Shown: positions 41,857-50,901, counted from the stretch's first letter. The stretch: 64,000 nt of DNA from Acidimicrobiales bacterium (GCA_036378675.1 DASUWA010000031.1:1-64000); one strand, 5' to 3'. Numbers and translations: made by a program. The notes: generated by a model not told the origin, from the letters alone.

Positions 41857-42471
41857 CTAACAGGGCATCGGGGCGGCCAGGAATTCCTGGTGCAGCCTCA
41901 GATCGCCCGACAACTCAGGATGGAACGCCGCCACGATCACCGGCCCTTGGCGGCACACGACCGGCCGCTCTTGGCCGTCTTTGCCCGTGACTGTGGCGAG
42001 GACCTCGACATCCGGACCGACCCATTCGACTATGGGCGCCCGGATGAACACCGCGTGCAGCGGTCGATCGAAACCCTGAACGTCGAGCTCGGTCTCGAAC
42101 GAGTCCACCTGGCGGCCGAACGCGTTCCGCCTCACGCCGATGTCGATAGCGCCGAAACAGCGCTGGTCCGCTCGGCCGTCCACGACCTCAGACGCTAGGA
42201 GGATCATTCCCGCGCATGTGCCGAAGGCCGGCATCCCGAGCTGCAAGCGCTCGCGGACCGGCTCGAGCAAGCCGGAAGACTCGAGGAGAAGCGACATGGT
42301 CGTCGACTCACCCCCGGGCAGGATGAGGGCGTCGACCTTCCCGAGGTCGCCAGGGGTCCGGACCTCTACCGGTACAGAACCGAGCTCGGCGACCGACCGG
42401 GCATGCTCACGGACGTCGCCTTGGAGCGCGAGGATCCCGACCCGCTCGGGGCGTGACGCCGCAACGTTCAC
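41857..42471 (-). CDS. pdxT: Pyridoxal 5'-phosphate synthase glutaminase subunit
   Basis: 204-residue class I glutamine amidotransferase that feeds ammonia to PdxS. Catalytic triad: Cys in FGTCAGMILLA, His and Glu in AAFHPELSGD. LPGGESTTMSLLL and the PIVEWVG segment match PdxT. 44 bp after pdxS, same strand. Confidence 0.96.
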   Translation of the reverse strand: MNVAASRPERVGILALQGDVREHARSVAELGSVPVEVRTPGDLGKVDALILPGGESTTMSLLLESSGLLEPVRERLQLGMPAFGTCAGMILLASEVVDGRADQRCFGAIDIGVRRNAFGRQVDSFETELDVQGFDRPLHAVFIRAPIVEWVGPDVEVLATVTGKDGQERPVVCRQGPVIVAAFHPELSGDLRLHQEFLAAPMPC

Positions 42472-42515
42472 CTGGGGGGACCTTTCGCACCGCGCTATTT
42501 TACCCGCGCCGCCGG

Positions 42516-43421
42516 CTACCAGCCCCGCTCGGACAGCCGGGTCTCGACCTCGTTGGCCTCCTGCCCGCGCATGGCGTCGCCGAGGCCGCGACTCACCTTG
42601 GCCACGATCTGCGGGTCCTTGTAGTGGGTGGTCGCCTCGACGATCGCGCGGGCGAAGCGCGGCGGGTCGGAGCTCTTGAAGATCCCGCTACCAACGAAGC
42701 AAGCCTCCGCCCCGAGCTGCATGACCAGCGCCGCATCCGCCGGCGTGGCGATCCCGCCGGCGCAGAACAAAGGCACCGGCAGGCTTCCCGTCTCCGCCAG
42801 CTCCTGCACCAACGTCACCGGCGCCTGGAGCTGCTTGGCCCAGCCGTAGACCTCCGCCGAGTCGGCCTGGGTGATCTTGTTGATGTCGCCGCGGATCGAG
42901 CGGAGATGCCGCACCGCCTCCTTGATGTCGCCCGTCCCCGCCTCTCCCTTGGACCGGATCATCGCGGCGCCCTCGGAAATCCGGCGCAGCGCCTCACCGA
43001 GGTTGGTGGCGCCGCAGACGAACGGAATAGTGAACTTCCATTTGTCGATGTGGTGCGCCTCATCCGCGGGCGTGAGCACCTCGCTCTCGTCGACGTAGTC
43101 CACGCCGAGAGCCTCGAGCACCTGAGCCTCCGCGAAATGGCCGATCCGAGCCTTGGCCATGACCGGGATGGTCACAGCCGACTTGATCCCCTCGATCAGG
43201 GCGGGGTCGCTCATGCGCGCCACTCCCCCGTCGCGGCGAATGTCGGCCGGGACCCGCTCCAGCGCCATGACTGCAACCGCGCCGGCGTCCTCGGCGATCT
43301 TTGCCTGCTCGGCGGTGACGACGTCCATGATCACGCCGCCTCGCAGCATTTCGGCCAGGCCGCGCTTAACAAGATCGGTTCCGGTGCGACGGGTGTTGTC
43401 GGTGGCTGCCATACGACTCAA
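42516..43421 (-). CDS. pdxS: Pyridoxal 5'-phosphate synthase PdxS
   Basis: 301-residue lyase subunit making PLP from ribose 5-phosphate, glyceraldehyde 3-phosphate and ammonia. Motifs: [42 protein letters not shown] (first Lys), [32 protein letters not shown] and [16 protein letters not shown]. Very conserved and complete. Forms pdxS-pdxT with the following gene. Confidence 0.98.
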   Translation of the reverse strand: MSRMAATDNTRRTGTDLVKRGLAEMLRGGVIMDVVTAEQAKIAEDAGAVAVMALERVPADIRRDGGVARMSDPALIEGIKSAVTIPVMAKARIGHFAEAQVLEALGVDYVDESEVLTPADEAHHIDKWKFTIPFVCGATNLGEALRRISEGAAMIRSKGEAGTGDIKEAVRHLRSIRGDINKITQADSAEVYGWAKQLQAPVTLVQELAETGSLPVPLFCAGGIATPADAALVMQLGAEACFVGSGIFKSSDPPRFARAIVEATTHYKDPQIVAKVSRGLGDAMRGQEANEVETRLSERGW

Positions 43422-43465
43422 GTCTACGGCGGCACGGGTCGGAGGCCGGTGGGATTACGCAGGCA

Positions 43466-44557
43466 TCAGGGGTTCAGGGCTGGGACGTTGCCGATCGGAA
43501 GCAGCTCGACCCAAGTCTTCCCGGGGAGGAGCGTGATCGCCTGGCCGGCGCTGTCGGTGTAGACCGCCTGGGTGTTGATGCTCGAGCGATTCCAGGTCCC
43601 CTTGACGACCTGGTTGCCGCTCAGGACCCACGCTTGACCGGTGCCGGTCATGATCGCCGCCGGGATCGGCTGGGGCCCGACTCCTTCTCCGGCGACTATC
43701 CCTGATGTGAAGTAGTTGACGAACAGCACGACCACGTTCGGCGCTGCGAGTTGGGTGCGCGTCGAATCAACATCTGCGGTGCCGTTCTGACCGCGCATCC
43801 ACAACCCCGACTGAGGGTTGAAGTCCCACGTGACGGAGGCCCCGGGCAAACCGATCCCCAAGTGGCTGGCGGACGCTGCGCCGGCGCCGGTCATCGGCGT
43901 TCCAGCCGATCGGTACTGGAACAGCGGGGACGGCGGCTGATGGACCGAGTCGAGCTTGGCGACCGACGCGACGTTGGTGTACTCGTTGTGGGGGGCGATC
44001 CCCGCACCGCGGTAGAACTGCTCGCCGTGGTTGTTGCCGTCGACGTCGGTCCACGGCTGCGCACGAAGCTGGGGCAGGAACACCGCGTTGGTGCCCGACA
44101 TGACGTAGACGGGGTGGTTCAGGTCGTCGCCGATGCCCTCGTCGGTGAGCCGGCCTGAGCGGACCGGCCCGACCGTGGTCGGGTAGCTCGACTGGAAGAT
44201 GGCGGCGAGACGGGTGAGCCCGCCTTCCACTTCTTCCTCATACACGACGTCTGCCGCGGCGATGCCAGTTTGGGGACGGGCCTGGTCGATGTTGTCGATC
44301 TTCACCAGGACGGCCGAGGCTTGCATCTGGTTGGCGTCCGATGCGGGCAGCCCGGTCAGTGGGTACACCGGCGGGACAGTCGTGGTCGTGGTGGCGGGGA
44401 CCGTCGTTGAGGTGGTGGTGGGCGGTGCCGCCTTGACGTGGTGCCCTCCGCACCCTGCGAGCAGGGACACGCCGGCCGCGCCGGCCGCCAAACCCGCCAT
44501 GCGTGCGTTGCGCCCGCGCTTGCCAAGACCGGTGCTCGTCGACTTCGAAGACATCAA
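43466..44557 (-). CDS. DUF3048 (YerB-like) lipoprotein
   Basis: 363 residues. N-terminal basic region and LLAGC lipobox (Cys about 36) mark a lipoprotein; a Thr/Pro-rich linker follows (PATTTTTVPP), then a DUF3048-type domain: YPLTGLPASD, VKIDNIDQARPQTGIAAADV, VEGGLTRLAAIFQSSYP, VGPVRSGRLTDEGI, and HLGIGLPGASVTWDFNP with GTWNRSSINT near the end. DUF3048 proteins are secreted and of unknown function. Sits between pdxS and the HtpX-like gene. Confidence 0.85.
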   Translation of the reverse strand: MMSSKSTSTGLGKRGRNARMAGLAAGAAGVSLLAGCGGHHVKAAPPTTTSTTVPATTTTTVPPVYPLTGLPASDANQMQASAVLVKIDNIDQARPQTGIAAADVVYEEEVEGGLTRLAAIFQSSYPTTVGPVRSGRLTDEGIGDDLNHPVYVMSGTNAVFLPQLRAQPWTDVDGNNHGEQFYRGAGIAPHNEYTNVASVAKLDSVHQPPSPLFQYRSAGTPMTGAGAASASHLGIGLPGASVTWDFNPQSGLWMRGQNGTADVDSTRTQLAAPNVVVLFVNYFTSGIVAGEGVGPQPIPAAIMTGTGQAWVLSGNQVVKGTWNRSSINTQAVYTDSAGQAITLLPGKTWVELLPIGNVPALNP

Positions 44558-44574
44558 CTACTACTTCCGTTCGT

Positions 44575-45303
44575 TCACAGCTCGCGCAGAGCCTCGATTC
44601 GTTCGCTGAGCGGCAACCGCCCGGCGTCTTGGGGCACCCCAGGACGTGGATCGGCCAGCCAGAGCGAAGCCATGTATGCAGGCTGCCCCGGGACCTCCCA
44701 ACCCTTGGCCTCGACCTTTTCGAGCGCCGAAGCCAACGCCGGCGGGTACCTCGTCAGGGTAACCGCCGCTTGATCGGCGAGGGCGTCGCGATCGCTGGCA
44801 ATCGCCAGGCGGCGGCCGAGCCCGAAAGTCGCCACCGCCACCGTTGGCGCGACCGTGTCACCACGGCGGATCTGGCTCATCGCCTCGGCGAGCACCGCTT
44901 CGAGCTCGATTCGGTCCAGCTCGGCCAGGAGACCGCTGGTGACCGCGACCACGGCCTTAGAAGCGCTTGTTCCGGCTGCCAGCGCGTTCAGGCCTGCGGC
45001 TTCGACCACGAGCAGTCGGGGCTGGCGCACACCCGCGTTCATGCTGAGCCCCTCCACCATGTTCGCCAGCCGAGCGTCGCGGACAGGGTCGGCCTCTCGG
45101 GCGCCTAGCGACGACAACGTGGCAGCCACCCGCCGGTCGCCCCACGTCAGGGCCCACCAGGTCAGGGCTCCAGCGACAACCACGAACACGACTGCGGCGG
45201 CGACAAGGCCGCCCGCCACCCAGGCGACCAGCGCCAGCGCCACGGCCGGCGCCGCGGCGAAACCCGCTGTGATACGCGCCACCCTGGCCGAAGAAGAGTT
45301 CAC
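44575..45303 (-). CDS. HtpX/M48-like membrane protein lacking the zinc motif
   Basis: 242 residues. Two membrane helices (about residues 13-52) and an M48-like body: LNALAAGTSASKAVVAVTSG, then LEAVLAEAMSQIRRGD where active HtpX has AHELSHIRNRD, then LTRYPPALASALEKVE. The HExxH motif is EAMSQ (residues 140-144) so both zinc His and the catalytic Glu are gone, and the usual downstream Glu ligand is Asp (DALAD). It is thus most likely a non-proteolytic homologue retained for another role. No frameshift or stop is seen. Located between the DUF3048 lipoprotein and pimA. Confidence 0.8.
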   Translation of the reverse strand: MNSSSARVARITAGFAAAPAVALALVAWVAGGLVAAAVVFVVVAGALTWWALTWGDRRVAATLSSLGAREADPVRDARLANMVEGLSMNAGVRQPRLLVVEAAGLNALAAGTSASKAVVAVTSGLLAELDRIELEAVLAEAMSQIRRGDTVAPTVAVATFGLGRRLAIASDRDALADQAAVTLTRYPPALASALEKVEAKGWEVPGQPAYMASLWLADPRPGVPQDAGRLPLSERIEALREL

Positions 45304-45332
45304 GGGCCCGCCCGGTCCATAAGCGATGAATG

Positions 45333-46454
45333 CTAGAGGAGCCGTCGCCTCCGGCGGTGGACACCCCCGGTCGTGCCGGTCGCAGCCGCGAGAGCCCTGG
45401 CGTACATGTTGGCGTAGTGCTCCGCGAGGCTGTCGAGCGAGAACTGGGCGGATCTCTCCAACCCGTTTTCCACCATGTTCTTGATGTCCGGCCCGCCGTC
45501 GAGCGCGATCCTCAGAGCGCCGGCGAGGGCCTCAGCGTCGCCGGGAGGCGCGGTGAGAGCGTCAACACCCGGGCGGGCGACCCGCCGGTAACCCTGCAAT
45601 TCACTCGCTACGACCGGAGTCCCTGCTGCCATGCCCTCGAGCAGGATGACCCCGAAGCTCTCGCCGTGCAGCGAGGGAGCGCAGAGAACGTCGGCTGCAC
45701 GCATCCGCCGGATTTTTTCCTGCTCGCTGATCATGCCCAGCCATTCGAATCTCGGTTCAGATGCAGTCGCATGGCGAAGCCGTGCGGTTTCGGGGCCTTC
45801 GCCGGCGATCCATACCTTCACGTCGGGGCCGACCAGGCGCATCGCTTCGATGAGCACGGCCAGACCCTTGCGAGGCTCGTGCCGTCCCACGAACATCACG
45901 ACGTTGTCCTCGCTGGGCCAGGGCTTGGCTCCCTGGTAGAGGTCGATGTCAATGCCGTTCCAGACCAGCTCGTAGGTGCCGCCGAGCGCCCGTTGAGCGG
46001 TGTCGAGGGCCTCCTCGGAGACGGCCGCCCGGATGGTGAGGTGGTTGGCCCGCCAACGGATCAGCGGTTTGAGCACCTCGTACCAGCCGCTGTCGCCGGA
46101 GCGGTGAAAAGTGCCGACCATCGTTCCGTAGTTGAACAGCAGAGCCGTCAGAGTCGGGCCGGGTGCGAGCGGCTCGTGGATGTGAACCACGTCGAACTGC
46201 TCGTCGCGCAGCGCCCGGATGGTCCGGAGCGCGGCGGAAGGGTCAGGGGCGATCGCAGCCATCGAACCGTTGGAGGCGGTCGGAATGGAGTTGCCGAGCG
46301 GGGTGACGGCCGTGTCCGGCGGGGGGCCGTCGCAGGGCGCGAGGATCCTGGCGTCGATGCCCAGCCGCCGGAGCGCTCTGCCCAGACCGAGAACCTGCCC
46401 CTGCACGCCGCCGGGAAGGCTCAGGCTGTACGGGCAGACCAGTCCGATCCGCAC
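45333..46454 (-). CDS. pimA: Phosphatidylinositol alpha-mannosyltransferase
   Basis: 373-residue GT4 glycosyltransferase that adds the first mannose to phosphatidylinositol. N terminus MRIGLVCPYSLSLPGGVQGQ is diagnostic; VVHIHEPLAPG, GTFHRSG, FVGRHEPRKGL and APSLHGESFGVILLEGMAAG (donor site with the Glu of EX7E) complete the picture. pgsA and patA precede it, giving a PI mannoside cassette in the same order as in Mycobacterium. Confidence 0.93.
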   Translation of the reverse strand: MRIGLVCPYSLSLPGGVQGQVLGLGRALRRLGIDARILAPCDGPPPDTAVTPLGNSIPTASNGSMAAIAPDPSAALRTIRALRDEQFDVVHIHEPLAPGPTLTALLFNYGTMVGTFHRSGDSGWYEVLKPLIRWRANHLTIRAAVSEEALDTAQRALGGTYELVWNGIDIDLYQGAKPWPSEDNVVMFVGRHEPRKGLAVLIEAMRLVGPDVKVWIAGEGPETARLRHATASEPRFEWLGMISEQEKIRRMRAADVLCAPSLHGESFGVILLEGMAAGTPVVASELQGYRRVARPGVDALTAPPGDAEALAGALRIALDGGPDIKNMVENGLERSAQFSLDSLAEHYANMYARALAAATGTTGGVHRRRRRLL

Positions 46455-46463
46455 CGTTAGAGG

Positions 46464-47432
46464 CTACTTCACCAAATGCGTGTCGCTCGCGGAGCTCTCC
46501 GGCGCGGCCCGGCCGGGGGGCGTGAACCCCGGGTCGCTGGGCCAGTTGGGCTGCATCAGGTGCCACTGGGACGGCGCCCGCCGAACCAGCCCTTCGAGCT
46601 CCGCCGCCAGCAGCTGGGTGCCCGCGGTCACGTCGCCTCGGAGTCGCCCGGTGCGCTTCAGCGGCAGCGCCGGTCTGACCACGCCGAGGTGACCGTGCGA
46701 GCGGCCGTCGAAGAAGACGCCGGCCGGGATGAGTGCCGCCCCGGTCCGGAGTGCGAGCGTGGCGGGGCCGCCGGGGAGCAGGGTCCGTTCTCCGAAGAAC
46801 TCGACCTCCACGCCGGCGACGCCTCCGACGACGCGGTCACAGAGCAGGCAAAGCACTCCGTTGTCGGCCAGCGCCGCGGCGCACTGGGACGCGGCCTGCG
46901 GCCCCACCGGGATCACCTTCATGCCGAGCGACTCCCGGAAGGATACGAACCACTCGAACACGTCTGGGGGCTGGAGCGGCTCGACGACGACGTTCATTTT
47001 CAGGCCGTACTGGGCCAGGTGGGTTCCCGCCCACTCCCACCCGCCGAGATGGGGCAGGGCGAGGATGACCCCTTTGCCCGCGTCGAGCCCGTTGAGAATG
47101 CCGGGAAGGTTGTCGTAGCGGATGCCCGCGGCGACCTGGTCGACGCTCAGCGACGGCAGCTCGAGACTCTCGGCCCAGTAACGGGCGTAGTAGGCGAAGA
47201 CCTGGTCGACGAGCCGCACCCTTTCGATCCGCCCCAGCGGCCGCCCGTACACCCGCTCGAGATGCTTGGTGACGATCGCACGCCTGCGGGCCATGCCACC
47301 GAGGCGGCCCGGCGCCGGCGGGATCCTGGCCGCAGTCACCCCCGCGGTGCGGGCGATCATGGCGGCGACGGGTGTGGGCAGAGCCTTGGCGGCAAGGGCG
47401 CCGGCCTTGAAGGCGCGAAGCGTGTTGCTCAT
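46464..47432 (-). CDS. patA: Phosphatidylinositol mannoside acyltransferase (LpxL/HtrB family)
   Basis: 322 residues. The catalytic HX4E motif is in LPHLGGWEWAG; LCLLCDRVVGGVAGVEVEFFG and LLPGGPATLALRTGAALIPA match the LpxL/PatA fold. In actinobacteria the homologue between pgsA and pimA acylates the mannose of PIM1/PIM2. It starts ATG after a 69-bp gap from pgsA and ends 10 bp before pimA. Confidence 0.88.
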   Translation of the reverse strand: MSNTLRAFKAGALAAKALPTPVAAMIARTAGVTAARIPPAPGRLGGMARRRAIVTKHLERVYGRPLGRIERVRLVDQVFAYYARYWAESLELPSLSVDQVAAGIRYDNLPGILNGLDAGKGVILALPHLGGWEWAGTHLAQYGLKMNVVVEPLQPPDVFEWFVSFRESLGMKVIPVGPQAASQCAAALADNGVLCLLCDRVVGGVAGVEVEFFGERTLLPGGPATLALRTGAALIPAGVFFDGRSHGHLGVVRPALPLKRTGRLRGDVTAGTQLLAAELEGLVRRAPSQWHLMQPNWPSDPGFTPPGRAAPESSASDTHLVK

Positions 47433-47501
47433 CGGTTAGCCCGTCGGCTCGATCGGCCGGATCGGCTGGATTGGGTGGCGCGGCTGCCCCGGGTCCGCCA
47501 C

Positions 47502-48494
47502 TCAGGGCCGGCGCGGGCCGCTGCCGCGGCGGGCCGGCGACGACGCGTCGGTCTGGTCGTACGGAATGCGGCCCCGGCGCGCCAAGCGGGCCTGGCGGCG
47601 CTCGTGCCAGCGTGAGGTCGCGCTACCCGGGCGAGACGTCTCTGTGTAGCGAGCCCAAAGCGTCGGTCGATCGGACCGTGCCGCCCGGGTGTTCGCCTCT
47701 CTCCACGCACGCCAGCGTGCTCCCACGGCGGTGATCTCGCCCTCGCGGCCTTCGCGGCCTTCGCGGCCCTCGCCGCCCTCCCGCCCCTCTCGGCCCTCGC
47801 GCCCCTCTCGGCTGCGCGCACCGTGGAAGTAGCTCGCCCGGCGGACGAGGATCGGCCGCTCCGCCGGCGGTGGCCCGTCGCCAGCAGCCGTCGCCTGCCG
47901 CCACACCTTCACGAAACGCTGGATCGCGGTCACCGACGTCAGCGCCAGCATCAGCCACAACAACGGAACCATCACAAAGCTGAACGCCAGCGCCGCACAG
48001 GTCACCACCACGCGCTCCGCCCGTTCCATCAGGCCGCCCTTCGCCTGGTAGCCCAGCGCCTCGGCCTTCGCCCTCTCGTATGAGATCAGGAAGGAAGTGC
48101 CGAGAATCGCAAACGGCAGCAGGGCGACATGCCCCCGATGATGGTCGAGCAGGTACCAAGCCAGCGCCCCGAGGATCAGCGTGTCGGTCACCCTGTCGGC
48201 GACGGAGTCGAAGAACGCGCCGCGAACGCTCGACCTTCCTGACGCCTTGGCGACCGCGCCGTCGAGCAGGTCCGGGACCGCCGAGGCGATCAGGAGGCCA
48301 AGCCCCAAGCCGAGCCGGCCGGAAGCAATTGCCCACGCTGCGGGAATCGCCAGAAGGAGCCCGAGCCCTGTCAGATGGTCGGGCGAAGCACCCGTCCGCT
48401 GGAGGGCGCCACCCACGGGCTGTACCGCCCGGTCAACGCCCGAACGGAATCGTCCGTCGAACACTCGCTGTCGGCTCCTGAAACACCGGTCCAA
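47502..48494 (-). CDS. pgsA: CDP-alcohol phosphatidyltransferase, phosphatidylinositol phosphate synthase type
   Basis: Probable PIP synthase (CDP-diacylglycerol plus inositol phosphate). Core residues 1-210: LTPD-like ASPDHLTGLGLLLA, then the family motif PDLLDGAVAKASGRSS with RGAFFDSVADRVTD (four Asp present; the usual Arg after the Ala is Lys), and several membrane helices. The remaining ~120 residues are an unusual basic tail beginning with a Glu-Gly-Arg microsatellite (47738-47813). The annotated TTG has no ribosome site; a GTG at 48462-48464 preceded by AGGAG is at least as likely. Followed by patA and pimA. Confidence 0.85.
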   Translation of the reverse strand: MDRCFRSRQRVFDGRFRSGVDRAVQPVGGALQRTGASPDHLTGLGLLLAIPAAWAIASGRLGLGLGLLIASAVPDLLDGAVAKASGRSSVRGAFFDSVADRVTDTLILGALAWYLLDHHRGHVALLPFAILGTSFLISYERAKAEALGYQAKGGLMERAERVVVTCAALAFSFVMVPLLWLMLALTSVTAIQRFVKVWRQATAAGDGPPPAERPILVRRASYFHGARSREGREGREGREGGEGREGREGREGEITAVGARWRAWREANTRAARSDRPTLWARYTETSRPGSATSRWHERRQARLARRGRIPYDQTDASSPARRGSGPRRP

Positions 48495-48602
48495 AAGAAC
48501 GGGGCGACTCCCCGGCTCCGGGCCGTTCCTCCACTTCAGGCTACCACCGGCGGCGGTTACTCTGGCTGTTCAAGCGGTAGCCGGCGGGGGCCGGACACCC
48601 AG

Positions 48603-48610
48603 GGAGGAGG
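48603..48610 (+). promoter_or_regulatory. Strong Shine-Dalgarno fixing a TTG start of the EF-G-like gene
   Basis: GGAGGAGG ends four bases before TTG 48615-48617. The frame is open a further 80 codons upstream, but that part has no conserved sequence and overlaps the divergent pgsA, so the TTG is the best start. Confidence 0.8.
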
Positions 48611-48614
48611 ACCA

Positions 48615-50681
48615 TTGAAGGCCTACCCACCGGCTGCGATCCGCAACGTTGCGTTGGTCGGCCACGGCGGCGCCGGCAAGACCACCCTCACCGAGGCGCT
48701 GCTGCACTGCGCCGGCGCCATCGGCCGACCGGGGCGGGTGGAGGACGGTTCGACGGTCTCCGATTTCGAGCCGGAGGAACAGAAACGGGCCCTGTCCATT
48801 TCGGTGTCCGTCGCCCCGATCGAATGGGAGGGCCACAAGATCAACATCCTCGACTGCCCGGGCTACGCCGACTTCGCCCAAGAGGCGCTGGCTGCGTTGC
48901 GGGTGGCGGACATGGCGGTCTTCGTCGTCAGCGCGGTCGAGGGCGTCGAGGTCCAGACCGAGGTGATGTGGAAGGCCGCGGCCGGGCTGGGGTTGCCGCG
49001 CATGGTCTTCGTCAACAAGCTCGACCGGGAGCGCGCGTCGTTCGACAGAACGCTCGATCAGCTGCGCGAGATCTTCGGCGCCGGCGTTGCCCCGCTCGAA
49101 CTGCCGATCGGTGAGGAGGCGTCGTTCTCGGGAGTGGCCGATCTGTTGTCCGACACGGCGATCACCTACGACGGCGGGAAGGCGACCACGGGGGCGATTC
49201 CCGACGAGATGGCGGTGACCGAGCATTCGGTTCACGACGCCCTCGTGGAGGGGATCGTCGTGGCCGACGACGAGCTCATGGAGAAGTACCTCGAGGGCGA
49301 GATACCAACGGTCAAGCAGCTCGAGGAGACGCTGGCTCACGGCGTCGCATCAGGTCAGGTCTTCCCCGTAGTTTGCGGGTCGGCGGCCAAGGAGATCGCC
49401 GTCGACCGTCTAGCCACGTTCATCTGCGAGATCGGGCCCTCGCCGCTCGACGGTCGTCCGATCACCGTCCAGGCCGGAGACAAGACGACCGAGGTCACGC
49501 CGACCGACGGCGGGCAACCACTGGCCTGGGTCTGGAAGACGATCGCCGATCGTCACGTCGGCAAGATCAGCCTGTTCAAGGTGCTGTCCGGCAAGATCAT
49601 GCCCGACGACACCTTGGTCAACTCGAGGACCCACTCCGACGAACGGCTTCACGCCCCGTTCACCCTTCGGGGAAAGGAGCAGATCCCGGTCGACCACCTC
49701 CCCGTCGGAGACATCGGCGCCGTCGCCAAGCTGGCCGACGTCGAGACCGGCGACACCCTTGCGCCAAAGGGCACTCCGGTAAGCGTGCTTCATCCGCCGG
49801 CGCCTGAACCGGTGATCACCATCGGCATCCGGCCGAAGTCCAAGGGCGACGAGGACAAGTTGATGACGGCCCTCCACCGCCTGCAGGAGGAGGATCCGGT
49901 GCTCTCGGTCCGCCGTGACGACGAGACCCACCAGACGTTGCTCGGCGGGATGGGCGAGACCCACCTGGGTATCGCGACCGAACGGCTGTCCCGGAAGTTC
50001 GGGGTCGAGGTCGAGACCGAGCCCGTGATCGTCCCTTACCGGGAGTCGATCACCAAACAAGCCGAGGCCGAAGGCAAGTACAAGAAGCAGACCGGCGGGC
50101 ACGGCCAGTTCGGTGTCGCCAACATCAGGATGGAACCGCTCGACCGCGGCTCGGGGTTCGAGTTCGTCGACCAGATTGTCGGCGGCGCGATCCCCCGCCA
50201 GTTCATCCCTGCCGTCCAGAAGGGAATCGAAGAGGCGATGGCGTCGGGCGGCGTCCACGGCTGGCCGGTCATGGATGTGAAGGTCACCCTCTTCGACGGG
50301 AAGTTCCACTCGGTCGACTCGTCGGAGATGAGCTTCAAGATGGCTGGGTCGCTTGGTTTTCGGGAGGCGATGGAAAAAGCCGGCCCTGTCATCCTCGAGC
50401 CGATCTCCAAGGTGGAGGTCACGGTTCCGAACGCCTATCAGGGTGACGTGATGGGCGACCTCAACAGCCGGCGTGGTCGGGTGCAGGGAACTGAATCCGG
50501 CAACGACGGGGAGTCGATCATCACCGCCCTCGTCCCGACGTCGGAGATCCTTCGCTACTCCATCGACTTGCGCTCGATGACCGGCGGGAGGGGGCGCTTC
50601 TCCGCCGAGCACGACCACTACGACGTGCTGCCCCAGAACCTGTGGGGCGCGGTGTCGCGGGATACGGCGTCGTCGGGCTGA
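48615..50681 (+). CDS. fusA2: Elongation factor G-like GTPase (EF-G2 type)
   Basis: About 688 residues from the TTG. GTPase motifs: G1 GHGGAGKT (16-23), G3 DCPGYADF (80-87), G4 NKLD. In canonical EF-G the G3 motif is DTPGHVDF, and its catalytic His is here Tyr84. Later EF-G domains are present: IPVDHLPVGDIGAVAKL (domain II), a domain III/IV stretch with KKQTGGHGQFGVANI and PRQFIPAVQKGIEEAM, and a C-terminal NAYQGDVMGDLNSRRGRVQG. It belongs to the actinobacterial EF-G-like paralogues; not the main EF-G, which normally sits with rpsL-rpsG-tuf. Only plus-strand gene in this block, with its own terminator. Confidence 0.9.
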   Translation: MKAYPPAAIRNVALVGHGGAGKTTLTEALLHCAGAIGRPGRVEDGSTVSDFEPEEQKRALSISVSVAPIEWEGHKINILDCPGYADFAQEALAALRVADMAVFVVSAVEGVEVQTEVMWKAAAGLGLPRMVFVNKLDRERASFDRTLDQLREIFGAGVAPLELPIGEEASFSGVADLLSDTAITYDGGKATTGAIPDEMAVTEHSVHDALVEGIVVADDELMEKYLEGEIPTVKQLEETLAHGVASGQVFPVVCGSAAKEIAVDRLATFICEIGPSPLDGRPITVQAGDKTTEVTPTDGGQPLAWVWKTIADRHVGKISLFKVLSGKIMPDDTLVNSRTHSDERLHAPFTLRGKEQIPVDHLPVGDIGAVAKLADVETGDTLAPKGTPVSVLHPPAPEPVITIGIRPKSKGDEDKLMTALHRLQEEDPVLSVRRDDETHQTLLGGMGETHLGIATERLSRKFGVEVETEPVIVPYRESITKQAEAEGKYKKQTGGHGQFGVANIRMEPLDRGSGFEFVDQIVGGAIPRQFIPAVQKGIEEAMASGGVHGWPVMDVKVTLFDGKFHSVDSSEMSFKMAGSLGFREAMEKAGPVILEPISKVEVTVPNAYQGDVMGDLNSRRGRVQGTESGNDGESIITALVPTSEILRYSIDLRSMTGGRGRFSAEHDHYDVLPQNLWGAVSRDTASSG

Positions 50682-50716
50682 GCCGCGAGCCTTACTTTCT
50701 CGGTGACTCGGCAACC

Positions 50717-50735
50717 CGAGGTCGCCTCGTTTTTT
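50717..50735 (+). terminator. Intrinsic terminator of the EF-G-like gene
   Basis: CGAGG-TCG-CCTCG hairpin followed by six T, 36 bases after the stop codon. A competing CTCGG/CCGAG hairpin (50707-50720) overlaps its left arm. Fits termination before the convergent HIT gene. Confidence 0.8.
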
Positions 50736-50770
50736 CCGGTACGAATGAGTTCTGCGAGACAAAACGACGT

Positions 50771-50901
50771 GCTGATGTCGCGGTTGCACCGGAGAAACCA
50801 AATGTCCCAGAGAAACGAGCGGGCACAAAGCCGGCGGGGGTCGAGGGCGGTCGCAGCGCATGGGCCGGATCGTTTTCCCGAAGGGGACGTCCGGCCGATG
50901 T
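50771..50901. repeat. Second copy of the dispersed intergenic repeat
   Basis: Shares with 29886-30065 the left part (TGATGTCGC, CCAAATGTCC, AGAAAC) and the right hairpin: GGCCGGA (50863-50869) pairs with TCCGGCC (50890-50896), the pair at the seventh stem position being A-T here and G-C in the other copy. The central part is about 50 bases shorter. It lies between the convergent ends of the EF-G-like and HIT genes. Confidence 0.7.

Noticed and set aside
44575-45303. Active HtpX protease
   Set aside because: The zinc motif HExxH is replaced by EAMSQ, so protease activity is not supported.
49410-50861. 483-codon minus-strand frame opposite the EF-G-like gene
   Set aside because: Antisense shadow; it also runs through the terminator and repeat beyond the gene.
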